From NCBI RefSeq assembly GCF_028622875.1, contig NZ_CP117709.1, forward strand, positions 3,785,001-3,849,000: a DNA stretch of 64,000 bases, given 5' to 3'. Positions within the stretch are counted from its first letter, which is position 1, and every line of letters starts with the position of its first letter. Of this stretch, positions 8,146-15,613 are shown one piece after another. Origin of the DNA: Streptomyces sp. MMBL 11-1. Lineage in GTDB: Bacteria; Actinomycetota; Actinomycetes; Streptomycetales; Streptomycetaceae. The notes beneath the pieces are model-generated. The model did no database searches and had not been told where the DNA came from. It saw only the letters and a list, made by a program, of their open reading frames with translations. Made by a program: the position numbers and the translations under genes.

Positions 8146-8636
8146 CCGACACCCGGCTGGAGGCGGAGCTGCGCGCCCTCGCCGGCTCCGTGCCCGACCC
8201 CGAACTGCCGGTGCTGACCCTGGCCGAGCTCGGCGTTCTGCGGGACGTACGGATGGAGGGGCCGGGCCGGGTGACCGTGCGGCTCACCCCGACCTACACC
8301 GGCTGCCCGGCGATCGAGGCGATGTCCGCCGACATCGAGCGGGTGCTGCACGACCACGGCGTCCCGGACGTCTCCGTGGTCACGGTCCTGGCGCCGCCCT
8401 GGTCGACGGACGACATCAGCGCCGAGGGGCGCCGCAAGCTCGCCGAGTTCGGCATCGCCCCGCCGCGCGCCCAGGGCCCCGACGGCGGCCCCGTGCCGCT
8501 GACGCTCTCGGTGCGCTGCCCGCACTGCGGTTCCACGGACACGGAGCTGCTCAGCCGGTTCTCCTCCACGGCGTGCAAGGCCCTGCGCCGCTGCGTCGCC
8601 TGCCGCGAACCGTTCGACCACTTCAAGGAGTTGTAG
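8139..8636 (+). CDS. paaD: 1,2-phenylacetyl-CoA epoxidase subunit PaaD
   Basis: 165 residues. The N-terminal two thirds is a MIP18/DUF59 domain (SVPDPELPVLTLAELGVLRD, PTYTGCPAIEAM), the family involved in metal-centre assembly. The C-terminus is a four-cysteine zinc-ribbon-like segment, CPHC at ~127 and CVAC near the end. PaaD is required for epoxidase maturation, probably delivering iron or an Fe-S cluster. It starts at ATG 8139 and ends directly before paaE. Confidence 0.93.
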   Translation: MVTDTRLEAELRALAGSVPDPELPVLTLAELGVLRDVRMEGPGRVTVRLTPTYTGCPAIEAMSADIERVLHDHGVPDVSVVTVLAPPWSTDDISAEGRRKLAEFGIAPPRAQGPDGGPVPLTLSVRCPHCGSTDTELLSRFSSTACKALRRCVACREPFDHFKEL

Positions 8637-9695
8637 ATGTTCCATCCGCTCCGGGTCAGCGCGATCGAACGGATCACGGACGACGCGGTAGCCGTGACGC
8701 TCGCCGTGCCGGCCGAGCTGCGCGAGACCTTCCGCCACACCCCCGGCCAGCACCTGAACGTGCGCTACACCGTGGACGGCCAGGAGATCCGCCGTTCGTA
8801 CTCGATCTGCGCACCGGCCACCGAGCAGCCCGGCGAACCGGTCCTGCGGGTGGGCATCCGCCGGGTCGACGGCGGGGCCTTCTCCACGTACGCCCTGAAG
8901 GAACTGGCCGTCGGGGACCGGGTGGAGGCCATGCCTCCGATGGGCCGCTTCGTCCTGGAGCCCCGTCCCGGTCTGTTCGCGGCGGTGGTCGGCGGCAGCG
9001 GTATCACCCCGGTGCTGTCCATGGCGGCCACCCTGCTCGACCGGGAGCCGAAGGCACGGTTCTGCCTGATCCGCAGCGACCGCACGGCGGCCTCGACGAT
9101 GTTCCTCGACGAGGTGGCCGACCTCAAGGACCGGTATCCGGACCGCTTCCAGCTGGTCACCGCCCTCTCCCGGGAGGAACAGTCGGCCGGCCTCCCCTCC
9201 GGGCGGCTCGACGCCGAACGGCTCACCGGCCTGCTGCCCGCCGTGGTTCCGGTGGCAGAGGTGGACGGCTGGTTCCTGTGCGGGCCGCTCGGCCTCGTAC
9301 GGGGCACGGAGAAGGCCCTGAAGACCCTCGGCGTCGACCGCTCCCGGGTCCACCAGGAGATCTTCCACGTCGACGAGGGCCCCACCGACGTGACGGTGGC
9401 CAAGGTCGCCGCCCCCTCCGACGCCGTGCTGACGGCCACCCTCCACGGCCGCTCGGGCAGCTGGCCCGTACAGGACAGCGAGTCCCTGCTGGAAACGGTG
9501 CTGCGAAGCCGCTCGGACGCTCCGTACGCCTGCAAGGGAGGGGTGTGCGGGACCTGCCGGGCGTTCCTCGTCTCCGGAGAGGTCCGGATGGACCGCAACT
9601 TCGCGCTGGAACCGGAGGAGACCGGGGCGGGCTTCGTGCTGGCCTGCCAGTCGCATCCCCTCACCCCGGAGGTGGAGCTGGACTTCGACCGCTGA
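8637..9695 (+). CDS. paaE: 1,2-phenylacetyl-CoA epoxidase reductase subunit PaaE
   Basis: 352 residues in the order FAD-binding domain (GQHLNVRYTVDG, IRRSYSICAP), NAD(P)-binding domain (FAAVVGGSGITPVLSM, GWFLCGPLGLV) and a C-terminal plant-type 2Fe-2S ferredoxin domain with Cys ligands in YACKGGVCGTCRAFL and LACQSHP. It passes electrons from NADPH to the PaaA di-iron site. It is the last gene of the paaABCDE run. Confidence 0.95.
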   Translation: MFHPLRVSAIERITDDAVAVTLAVPAELRETFRHTPGQHLNVRYTVDGQEIRRSYSICAPATEQPGEPVLRVGIRRVDGGAFSTYALKELAVGDRVEAMPPMGRFVLEPRPGLFAAVVGGSGITPVLSMAATLLDREPKARFCLIRSDRTAASTMFLDEVADLKDRYPDRFQLVTALSREEQSAGLPSGRLDAERLTGLLPAVVPVAEVDGWFLCGPLGLVRGTEKALKTLGVDRSRVHQEIFHVDEGPTDVTVAKVAAPSDAVLTATLHGRSGSWPVQDSESLLETVLRSRSDAPYACKGGVCGTCRAFLVSGEVRMDRNFALEPEETGAGFVLACQSHPLTPEVELDFDR

Positions 9696-9983
9696 GGCGC
9701 GCGTACACCTCCGCACCTCCACGCTGCTCCTCCGTCGAGAAGCTGTTCGATCTTGACGGCACGTCAGACCGTCAAGGGTCAGCGGGAGGTCGGGACAGTG
9801 GACTTCACCTTCACCGGGGCCGGGGTCCCGCTGCTGGAGAGCTGTGCGGTCGCGCTGGCGGTCCAGCGGTACGGCGGGAGCACGCTCACGGCGGAGCCGC
9901 TGCCCCGGGCCGGCCGGGGCGAACCGATCCTGACCGTCGGCGCCGACGGACGCAGCGGTCACGATCCCGCCGAGCGCGGAGGC
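9696..9983. other. Intergenic region with an inverted repeat and an orphan open frame
   Basis: After paaE there is an inverted repeat TTGACGG (9753-9759) and CCGTCAA (9769-9775). About 23 bp further on, a GTG at 9798 has GGGAGGT in front of it and opens a well-behaved frame (VDFTFTGAGVPLLESCAV...) of about 60 credible residues before it runs antisense into the rhodanese gene. I do not recognise the peptide. It may be the 5' remnant of a lost gene with its operator still in place, or not a gene at all. Confidence 0.4.
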
Positions 9984-10328
9984 TCAGAGGACGAAGGCGG
10001 GTGTTCCGTTGTCCGTGACCATCGGGCGTCCGGCGCCGTCCCAGGCCTGCATGCCGCCGTCGATGTTCACCGCGTCGATGCCCTGCTGGACCAGATACTG
10101 GGTGACCTGGGCCGACCGGCCGCCGACCCGGCACATCACATGCACGCGCCGACCGTCCCCGGCGGACTCGGTCAGCTCACCGAACCGGCCCACGAAGTCG
10201 CTCATCGGGATGTGCAGCGCACCCTCGACGTGACCGGCCGCCCACTCGTCGTTCTCACGGACGTCCAGGACGAAGCCGTCCGACGGCACCGCCGCGGCGT
10301 CCACCGAGGGCAGCGGGGCGAAATTCAT
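9984..10328 (-). CDS. Rhodanese-like domain protein
   Basis: 114 residues forming a single rhodanese domain: FVLDVRENDEWAAGHVEGA near the start and the active loop VMCRVGGRSA with the catalytic cysteine. Single-domain rhodaneses accept or transfer sulfane sulfur. The six-residue-type loop fits a sulfurtransferase rather than a phosphatase-like member. It starts at ATG 10326-10328; no operon partner is obvious, as the J-domain gene begins about 1 kb upstream and ends 85 bp before it. Confidence 0.9.
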   Translation of the reverse strand: MNFAPLPSVDAAAVPSDGFVLDVRENDEWAAGHVEGALHIPMSDFVGRFGELTESAGDGRRVHVMCRVGGRSAQVTQYLVQQGIDAVNIDGGMQAWDGAGRPMVTDNGTPAFVL

Positions 10329-10413
10329 GGGTCATGCCTTCTCTCGTGCGATCTTGGGCCTCGTACAGGGGAAACATGGGTCTCGTACCTACGCGGCAGA
10401 GTCACCCGGAACG

Positions 10414-11397
10414 CTACTGCACCATCGCCGCCAGCTCGGCCTCGCGCCGGGACACCTCGCCCAGCAGTTGCTCCGCGATGTCCTCCAGCAGCTGATCCGG
10501 GTCGTCCGGGGCCATCCGCAGCATCGAGCCGATCGCGCCCTCCTCCAGCTCCTTGGCGAGCACCGTCAGCAGCTCCTTGCGGCGGCTGAGCCACTCCAGC
10601 CGGGCGTAGAGCTCCTCGCTCTCGCTCAGCGGGGTCAGAGGCCGCACCGGACCGGCCGCCCACTCCGCCGCGAGTTCCTGGAGGAGGTCGACATCGCCGC
10701 GCCCGTAGGCGGCGTTCACCCGGGCGATGAACTCGTCCCGGCGCTGCCGTTCCGGCTCGTCCTGGGCGAGGTCCGGGTGCGACTTGCGGGCCAGCTCCCG
10801 GTAGAGCTTGCGGGCCTCCTCGCTCGGCCTGACCCGCTTCGGCGGCCGGACCGGCTGTTCGGTGAGCATGGCCGCGGCCTCGGGGGACAGCCCGTCGGTG
10901 TCCATCCAGTCGTGGAACAGCTCGTCGACCCCGGGCATCGGCATGACGACCGCCCGCGCCTCCCGCGCCTTGCGCTCGTCCTCCGGATCCCCGGTCCGGG
11001 CGGCCCGCGCCTCCGCGATCAGCGCGTCCAGCTCGTCGAGGCGGGTGTACATCGGGCCGAGCTTCTGGTGGTGCAGCCGGGAGAAGTTCTCGACCTCCAC
11101 CCGGAAGGTCTCCACCGCGATCTCGAACTCGATCAGCGCCTGCTCGGCGACCTGCACCGCCCTGGCCAGCCGTGCCTCGGGGCGCGGCGCGGCGTCCGCG
11201 GGGCCGGCGTCCGCGGGGCCGATGGGCTCCCCGGCAGCGGCGCCCGCGGCACCGGAAGCGTCCGGCGTCACCGGAGCGTCCTGCGCCCCCGGGGCATCCC
11301 CCGCTTCGTGGGCGGGCGGGGGCGCGTCCGGCCGGTCGTTGTCCTGCCGGTCTTCATCGTTCCGGGTGGTCGGCACCCCGGCGGCTTCGTGGGTCAC
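10414..11397 (-). CDS. J-domain-containing protein
   Basis: 327 residues. An acidic, Pro/Ala-rich N-terminus (~80 residues) precedes a helical, coiled-coil-like segment (RAVQVAEQALIEFEIAVETF). The middle carries a degenerate DnaJ domain, KLYRELARKSHPDLAQDEPE, with the HPD triad that stimulates DnaK-type ATPases. A charged helical C-terminus follows. The GTG start at 11395-11397 was chosen because the preceding frame (to 11463) is low-complexity and overlaps the terminator region. It is probably a specialised DnaK co-chaperone; the client is unknown. Confidence 0.78.
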   Translation of the reverse strand: MTHEAAGVPTTRNDEDRQDNDRPDAPPPAHEAGDAPGAQDAPVTPDASGAAGAAAGEPIGPADAGPADAAPRPEARLARAVQVAEQALIEFEIAVETFRVEVENFSRLHHQKLGPMYTRLDELDALIAEARAARTGDPEDERKAREARAVVMPMPGVDELFHDWMDTDGLSPEAAAMLTEQPVRPPKRVRPSEEARKLYRELARKSHPDLAQDEPERQRRDEFIARVNAAYGRGDVDLLQELAAEWAAGPVRPLTPLSESEELYARLEWLSRRKELLTVLAKELEEGAIGSMLRMAPDDPDQLLEDIAEQLLGEVSRREAELAAMVQ

Positions 11398-11476
11398 CCG
11401 TCCAGCGTATGGCCACGGCCCGGGGGCGCGGCACACACGGTGGGCCCCAACCCGGGGCCCCACCCCCTCACGAACA

Positions 11477-11499
11477 GGGCCCGAGCCCCACTCGGGCCC
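11477..11499 (-). terminator. Hairpin downstream of the DUF2252 gene
   Basis: GGGCCCGAG and CTCGGGCCC form a perfect 9-bp stem with a 5-base loop, starting 24 bp after the DUF2252 stop. There is no clear T-run, as is usual in Streptomyces. Confidence 0.6.
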
Positions 11500-11522
11500 G
11501 GCCCCACCGCCTCACGGGCCCG

Positions 11523-12974
11523 TCATATACCGAACTCGGCGGCCAGCCGGCCCGCCTTGATCGCCCGCACCAGCTCGGCGTGATCCGCTTCCGTACGGTC
11601 GGCGTACGTCACCGCGAACGCGGCCACGGCCGTGTCGAGCTCGTCGTTCTTGCCGCAGTAGCCCGCCAGCAGGCGGGGGTCGGCGCTGTGCGCGTGCGCC
11701 CGCGCGAGCAGCGCGCCGGTCATCCGCCCGTAGTCGTCCACCTGGTCGGCGGCGAGCGCGGCGGGGTCCACACTGCCCTTGCGGTTCCGGAACTGCCGGA
11801 CCTGGAACTGCCTGCCGTCGACGTCCGTCCAGCCGAGCAGGATGTCGCTGACGACCTGCATCCGCTTCTGCCCGAGCACCACCCGGCGGCCCTCGTGTGC
11901 CACCTCCGGCACGTCGAAACCGACCGCGGGCAGATGGGGGGCGAGCACGGAAGGGCGCGCCTCCTTCACCTGAAGGACCAGCGGCTCACCCCGGTGATCG
12001 AGCAGCAGCACCACGTAGGACCGGGTTCCCACACTGCCGGTGCCGACCACCCGGAACGCCACGTCGTGGATCGTGTACCGGGCCAGCAGCGGCACCCGGT
12101 CCTCGGAGACGGTGGAAAGATAGCCGCCCAGTCCGGCGGCCACGACCGCGGCCTCGGCGTCCGGCACCCGGCGCAGCACGGGCCGGGCGTCGACGAAGCG
12201 GCGGCCGCCGTCGGGGCACTCCTCGGTGGAGCGGGCGGCGAAACGGGCGCTGGTGTTGTTGCGGGCCTTCTCCGAGACCCGCTCCAGGGTGCCGACCAGG
12301 TCACGCGCGTCCGCGTGCGAGACGAGCTCCTCGTCCGCGATCGCGTTCCAGGCGTCGAGGGCGGGCAGCCGGGCCAGGAGCCGCATCGTGCGCCGGTAGG
12401 CGCCGACGGCGTCGTGCGCGCCCCGGCGGCAGGTGTCCTCGTCGGCGCCGGCGGCCCGGCCGGCGAGCACCAGGGAGGTGGCGAGCCGCTTGAGGTCCCA
12501 CTCCCACGGCCCGAAGACGGTCTCGTCGAAGTCGTTCAGATCGATGACCAGACTGCCCCGGGCATCGCCGTAGAGGCCGAAGTTGGCCGCGTGCGCGTCG
12601 CCGCAGAGCTGGGCGCCCACCCCGGTGACCGGGCTGCCCGTCAGGTCGTGGGCCATCAGCCCGGCCGCACCCCGGAGGAAGGCGAACGGCGTCGCCGCCA
12701 TCCGGCCCACCCGTATCGGCGTCAGGCCCGGCACGCGGCCCCGGTTCGACTCCTCGACCGCCCGCACGGCGTCCGGCCGCCCCGACGGCAGGACCAGTGA
12801 GGCGTGCGAGGACCGCGGCACCCGGTCGCGGAGCGCCTTCCCCGCCGCCTTCGGTGAGCTCGCGGCACCACGCCGGGCGAACCCGGGCACGACCGGAATA
12901 CGCGGATCCCCGCCCGCGGTTCCCGCCGCCCCCGCGATCCGCCGCTCCGGCATCGTCGCCTCGGTTCCGCTCAT
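11523..12974 (-). CDS. DUF2252 family protein (kinase-like fold)
   Basis: 483 residues matching DUF2252: RVGRMAATPFAFLRGAAGLM, CGDAHAANFGLYGDARG and VIDLNDFDETVFGPWEWDLKR. The CGDxHxxNFG and DFDE elements resemble the catalytic and metal-binding loops of aminoglycoside-phosphotransferase-like kinases, so a small-molecule phosphotransferase role is plausible but unproven. Length is normal for the family. It stands alone; the region upstream (12975-13290) contains only tandem repeats. Confidence 0.82.
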   Translation of the reverse strand: MSGTEATMPERRIAGAAGTAGGDPRIPVVPGFARRGAASSPKAAGKALRDRVPRSSHASLVLPSGRPDAVRAVEESNRGRVPGLTPIRVGRMAATPFAFLRGAAGLMAHDLTGSPVTGVGAQLCGDAHAANFGLYGDARGSLVIDLNDFDETVFGPWEWDLKRLATSLVLAGRAAGADEDTCRRGAHDAVGAYRRTMRLLARLPALDAWNAIADEELVSHADARDLVGTLERVSEKARNNTSARFAARSTEECPDGGRRFVDARPVLRRVPDAEAAVVAAGLGGYLSTVSEDRVPLLARYTIHDVAFRVVGTGSVGTRSYVVLLLDHRGEPLVLQVKEARPSVLAPHLPAVGFDVPEVAHEGRRVVLGQKRMQVVSDILLGWTDVDGRQFQVRQFRNRKGSVDPAALAADQVDDYGRMTGALLARAHAHSADPRLLAGYCGKNDELDTAVAAFAVTYADRTEADHAELVRAIKAGRLAAEFGI

Positions 12975-13171
12975 GGAGCGTCGCCTCCCCCACCCTCGTA
13001 CCGCTTCCGGGCTGCCCGGCTGTCGAACCGGTCAGCGGCCCTGTCCACCAGCGACCGAGCACGACGGTACCGCCGATGTCCAGCGACCGCGCGGGCCCGC
13101 TGGACGGGCGAAGGGGGTCCGCTGGACGGGCGCCGGGGGAGCACGGCGACGGCCGTGGTGCGCACGGAACC

Positions 13172-13279
13172 GGCCGCGACAGGGCTGCGCTTCAAACGGG
13201 CCGCGACAGGGGTACGCCCACGACCGGCCTCGACAGGGGTACGCCCGGGGCCGACCCCGACACGGGTACGTCCGGACCG
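13172..13279. repeat. Four tandem 27-bp repeats in the gap between DUF2252 and hxlR-type genes
   Basis: Four units of exactly 27 bp start at 13172, 13199, 13226 and 13253, built on GGCCNCGACAGGGGTACGCC; units 2 and 3 are the closest pair. They occupy the end of a 316-bp gap (12975-13290) that otherwise contains only GC-rich sequence, with a second short duplication (CCGCTGGACGGGCG, about 13096-13134). No supported gene is seen in the gap. Confidence 0.85.
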
Positions 13280-13290
13280 GCCGGACGAGG

Positions 13291-13656
13291 TCAGCGGCCG
13301 TCCTCGGAACCGGCCGCGTCGTCCCGCGCCAGATAGGTGTCCGCCCACCGCCCCAGCTCGTTGAGCGCGGGCTCCATCGCGGTGCCCGCCTCGGTGAGCC
13401 GGTACGCGACGCGGAGCGGCGGTCCCTCGTCGACCTCACGGATCACCAGGCCTGCCGCGCCGAGTTCGGTCAGCCGGTCCGAGAGCATGCGCTCACTGAT
13501 TCCGGGAATCGCCCGTCGCAGCTCGGCGAAGTGCACCGGTCGCTGGAGCAGCACCGAGACGATCTGGCCGGTCCAACGCTTGCCGAACAGCGCGAAGACG
13601 CGACTGATCCCCCCGTCGACCCGCCGACAGGCCGCCCGCTCGCCCTGATCCGCCAT
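13291..13656 (-). CDS. HxlR family winged-helix transcriptional regulator
   Basis: 121 residues of an HxlR/MarR-like winged helix: CRRVDGGISRVFALFGKRWT, RPVHFAELRRAIPGISERML and LTELGAAGLVIREVDEGPP. These regulators often sense redox or electrophile stress and repress a neighbouring enzyme gene. ATG 13654-13656 begins MADQGERAACRR; longer frames upstream are non-coding in character. A 15-bp AT-rich palindrome sits 31 bp upstream of the start and is probably its own operator. No divergent target gene is adjacent, so the regulated function is unknown. Confidence 0.85.
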   Translation of the reverse strand: MADQGERAACRRVDGGISRVFALFGKRWTGQIVSVLLQRPVHFAELRRAIPGISERMLSDRLTELGAAGLVIREVDEGPPLRVAYRLTEAGTAMEPALNELGRWADTYLARDDAAGSEDGR

Positions 13657-13686
13657 GTCCTCAGCGTACTTCGCCACCGTGAATGA

Positions 13687-13701
13687 CTTACTAAAAGTAA
13701 G
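13687..13701. promoter_or_regulatory. Palindromic operator upstream of the HxlR gene
   Basis: CTTACTAAAAGTAAG is an inverted repeat of CTTACT/AGTAAG, unusually AT-rich for this DNA, located just upstream of the HxlR start. HxlR-type proteins bind sites of the TACT...AGTA kind, so autoregulation is likely. Confidence 0.65.
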
Positions 13702-13785
13702 CAGCACGGGGGTAAACGCCGACGTGACCGCGGAGCCTCCAGCGGCTCGGCGGCACCACCGCGTGTTGAGCACGGCCAATCGGAC

Positions 13786-13799
13786 GTTTCACGTGAAAC
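13786..13799. promoter_or_regulatory. parS centromere site
   Basis: GTTTCACGTGAAAC, the 14-bp ParB-binding palindrome, between the hxlR-type gene and arpA, about 36 kb left of oriC. ParB nucleation here would help build the segregation complex. Confidence 0.93.
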
Positions 13800-13819
13800 A
13801 CAGCACGCCCGCGGGCGGA

Positions 13820-14650
13820 TCAGGCGACGAACCCTCCGGCGGCGACCCTGGCGCCTGCGGGCTCCTCGTCGCCCTCGTCGCCGGCGCCCCCGGCTCGCGG
13901 ACCACGGCCGGAGCCGCCGCCTCTCAGGCCGGACCCGCCCGACCGGGGACCCGAATCGGCCGCGGTATCGGAGCCCGCACCCTTGGCTTCCGCGGCGATC
14001 CTGGCCTCCTGCTCTTCACGCTCCGCCCTCTCGCGCGCCTGGGCCGCCAGGTCGACCCGTCCCTCCGGCTTGATGTGGGCGATGACGCCGGGGTGAGCGA
14101 TCGACGGCAGGATGTGGCGCCACATCTCCGCCACCTGCTCGCGCAGATCGGCCCGACCGGAGTCGGCCTCCGAGACCAGCTGAATACCGGTGAACGAAGC
14201 GACGATGATTTTGGCTGACACCATCGGGTCGATCTGCGGGAAGACCTCGCCGCGCTCCTGGCCCAGTTCCAGCATCCGGGCCGTCGCATCGATCCAGTCG
14301 CCCCACGGGTGCGGTCCACCGAGGAAGACGCCCTCGATGGAGAGCCTGGTACCGGCCCGGGCCATCGAGTTGTGGCGCAGAGCGAAAGCGAACTGCTGGC
14401 CACCGTCGACCAAGGACTGCAGCGGCGATCCATCCTGCTCGAACTCGACCGTGGAGGTCTGCTCGTCCATGATCGCCTGCGCGATGGCCTCCTTGGAGGC
14501 GAAGTGGAAGTACAAGGCCCCCTTGGTGACCTTGGCGCGGCGGAGAATCTCCGAGATGGCGGCACGCTCGTAGCCGTAGTCGTCGAAGACACTCGCCGCG
14601 GCATCCACGATCGACCGCCACGTCTGGACTGCGCGAGCCTGCTTCGCCAT
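13820..14650 (-). CDS. arpA: Gamma-butyrolactone (A-factor) receptor, TetR family
   Basis: 276 residues. The TetR helix-turn-helix spans residues ~10-55 (VFDDYGYERAAISEILRRAK, TKGALYFHFASKEAIAQAI). The ligand domain contains GVFLGGPHPWGDWI with Pro115 and Trp119, the residues shown in S. griseus ArpA to matter for DNA binding and A-factor binding. The C-terminal ~75 residues are Glu/Ala- then Gly/Ser-rich. Sequence and length agree with S. griseus ArpA as I recall it. In that species ArpA represses adpA until A-factor accumulates, controlling sporulation, streptomycin and pigments. No afsA-type synthase is adjacent. It starts at ATG 14648-14650. Confidence 0.93.
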   Translation of the reverse strand: MAKQARAVQTWRSIVDAAASVFDDYGYERAAISEILRRAKVTKGALYFHFASKEAIAQAIMDEQTSTVEFEQDGSPLQSLVDGGQQFAFALRHNSMARAGTRLSIEGVFLGGPHPWGDWIDATARMLELGQERGEVFPQIDPMVSAKIIVASFTGIQLVSEADSGRADLREQVAEMWRHILPSIAHPGVIAHIKPEGRVDLAAQARERAEREEQEARIAAEAKGAGSDTAADSGPRSGGSGLRGGGSGRGPRAGGAGDEGDEEPAGARVAAGGFVA

Positions 14651-14928
14651 TTCCTGCCTCCGGGACGTTCTGTGCGCTCAGCCCTTCACCGCCGAGTCGC
14701 CGTCGATCCAACCTCTGCGGCCAGCGTATGCAAGTGCGCCGTTGCACCGGCCATCGGTCTGTCCGGAAACCGTGCCCACACCCGGTGCGTCACCGCCCAC
14801 GGGCACCCGCCGCGTCCGCCTCACCCGCCTGTCCGTACCCCGCCCGCCCAGCAACCACACGGGCCGAGGAGAACGCGGAGAAGGAGGAACACCACGGATA
14901 CCGGGCATCGAACCATGGAACAACGAAG

Positions 14929-14962
14929 AACCCCCGCTTCGAAGAGATCCGGAGCGGGGGTT
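14929..14962 (-). terminator. Intrinsic terminator upstream of arpA, minus strand
   Basis: AACCCCCGCT and AGCGGGGGTT form a perfect 10-bp stem. Read on the minus strand it is followed by TTCTTCGTTGTTCC, giving a classical terminator orientation about 280 bp before the arpA start. It would end a short minus-strand transcript or attenuate an arpA leader. Confidence 0.65.
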
Positions 14963-15015
14963 CTGCCGAACCAGACCCGACAGTCGCGAGCGACCGAGAA
15001 CACGTGAGGGAACCC

Positions 15016-15067
15016 AGCTGTCCGCATACGGCTGAGCCTTCTGGAGGCTACACGGGAGTAACCCCGT
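15016..15067. ncRNA. Possible structured RNA: three adjacent short hairpins
   Basis: AGCTG/CGGCT, AGCCT/AGGCT and ACGGG/CCCGT form three back-to-back 5-bp hairpins at 15016-15033, 15035-15049 and 15052-15067. On the minus strand they would lie about 55 nt before the terminator at 14962-14929. This resembles a small RNA or riboregulated leader, but no known family is recognised and GC-rich DNA can form short hairpins by chance. Confidence 0.3.
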
Positions 15068-15454
15068 CTCCCGGACATCCCGGCCCGGCCCCTCGTCCGT
15101 GGCCCAGCACGTACGGAGGAGGCGGGCGTCCAGGCGTCCGCGTCGAGGACGGCCGCGGTGGCGGCGACCACGGCGCGGAGCTGTTGCCCCGTGACGTCAG
15201 CGCTGGGCGGGCCGCGGAGCCGCAGGACGACCGAAATGCGTCGCTGCCACCGACGGCGACCAGCGAGAGCCCTTCGCACCCCAGAACACGCGGGTACGGA
15301 TCAACCGGTACAGGTGGGGCCTGTATATCGGCACAGGAGGGGTCCATATATACGACGGGCACCCATAAGCACCCGTGCCACGCCGTGCCACACCGACCGT
15401 CCCGGCCCGCCCCGGCCCACCGGGCACCGCACACCGCCGACCAGCGGGAAAAAG

Positions 15455-15494
15455 CGAAATGGTCGGCATCGTGATCACGATGCCGACCATTTCG
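15455..15494. repeat. Perfect 40-bp palindrome near tRNA-Leu
   Basis: The half CGAAATGGTCGGCATCGTGA is followed without a spacer by its exact inverse. It lies 37 bp beyond the tRNA-Leu 3' end on the minus strand, after a separate terminator hairpin. It could be a second terminator for the tRNA, a protein-binding site or a transposon footprint. Confidence 0.9.
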
Positions 15495-15506
15495 TCGGTT
15501 CTACCA

Positions 15507-15526
15507 GGACACCTTCTACGGTGTCC
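15507..15526 (-). terminator. Hairpin just downstream of tRNA-Leu
   Basis: GGACACC and GGTGTCC form a perfect 7-bp stem with a 6-base loop, 5 bp after the tRNA-Leu 3' end. It is probably a tRNA terminator or processing signal. Confidence 0.6.
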
Positions 15527-15530
15527 GTCG

Positions 15531-15613
15531 TGCGCGAGGGGGGATTTGAACCCCCACGTCCCTAAGGACACTGGCACCTGAAGCCAGCGCGTCTGCCGTT
15601 CCGCCACTCGCGC
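15531..15613 (-). tRNA. tRNA-Leu (CAG)
   Basis: An 83-nt class II tRNA. The acceptor stem is GCGCGAG paired with CTCGCGC, with discriminator A. The anticodon stem CTGGC/GCCAG encloses the loop TTCAGGT, giving anticodon CAG, which reads CUG. It has an extra arm and the T-loop GTTCAAATC. CCA is not encoded. Confidence 0.95.

Larger units (their letters stand above)
14651..15454. other. Gene-poor region upstream of arpA
   Basis: About 800 bp with no convincing protein gene; the short frames present lack ribosome sites and consistent codon bias. It contains the terminator hairpin at 14929-14962, three short hairpins at 15016-15067, and two imperfect 19-bp direct repeats (15310-15328 and 15333-15351, sharing ACAGG, GGGG and TATAT blocks). 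The arpA promoter must lie here or in the leader close to 14650. Confidence 0.6.

Noticed and set aside
13172..13279. Possible CRISPR array
   Set aside because: Units are directly abutting, with no unique spacers, and no cas gene is nearby; it is a plain tandem repeat.
14821..15434. Overlapping minus-strand ORFs of 128-152 codons upstream of arpA
   Set aside because: No ribosome sites, erratic amino-acid composition, and interruption by the terminator and palindrome signals; treated as non-coding.
15531..15613. tRNA-Leu as integration site of a mobile island
   Set aside because: No duplicated tRNA 3' end, integrase or foreign genes are seen on either side.
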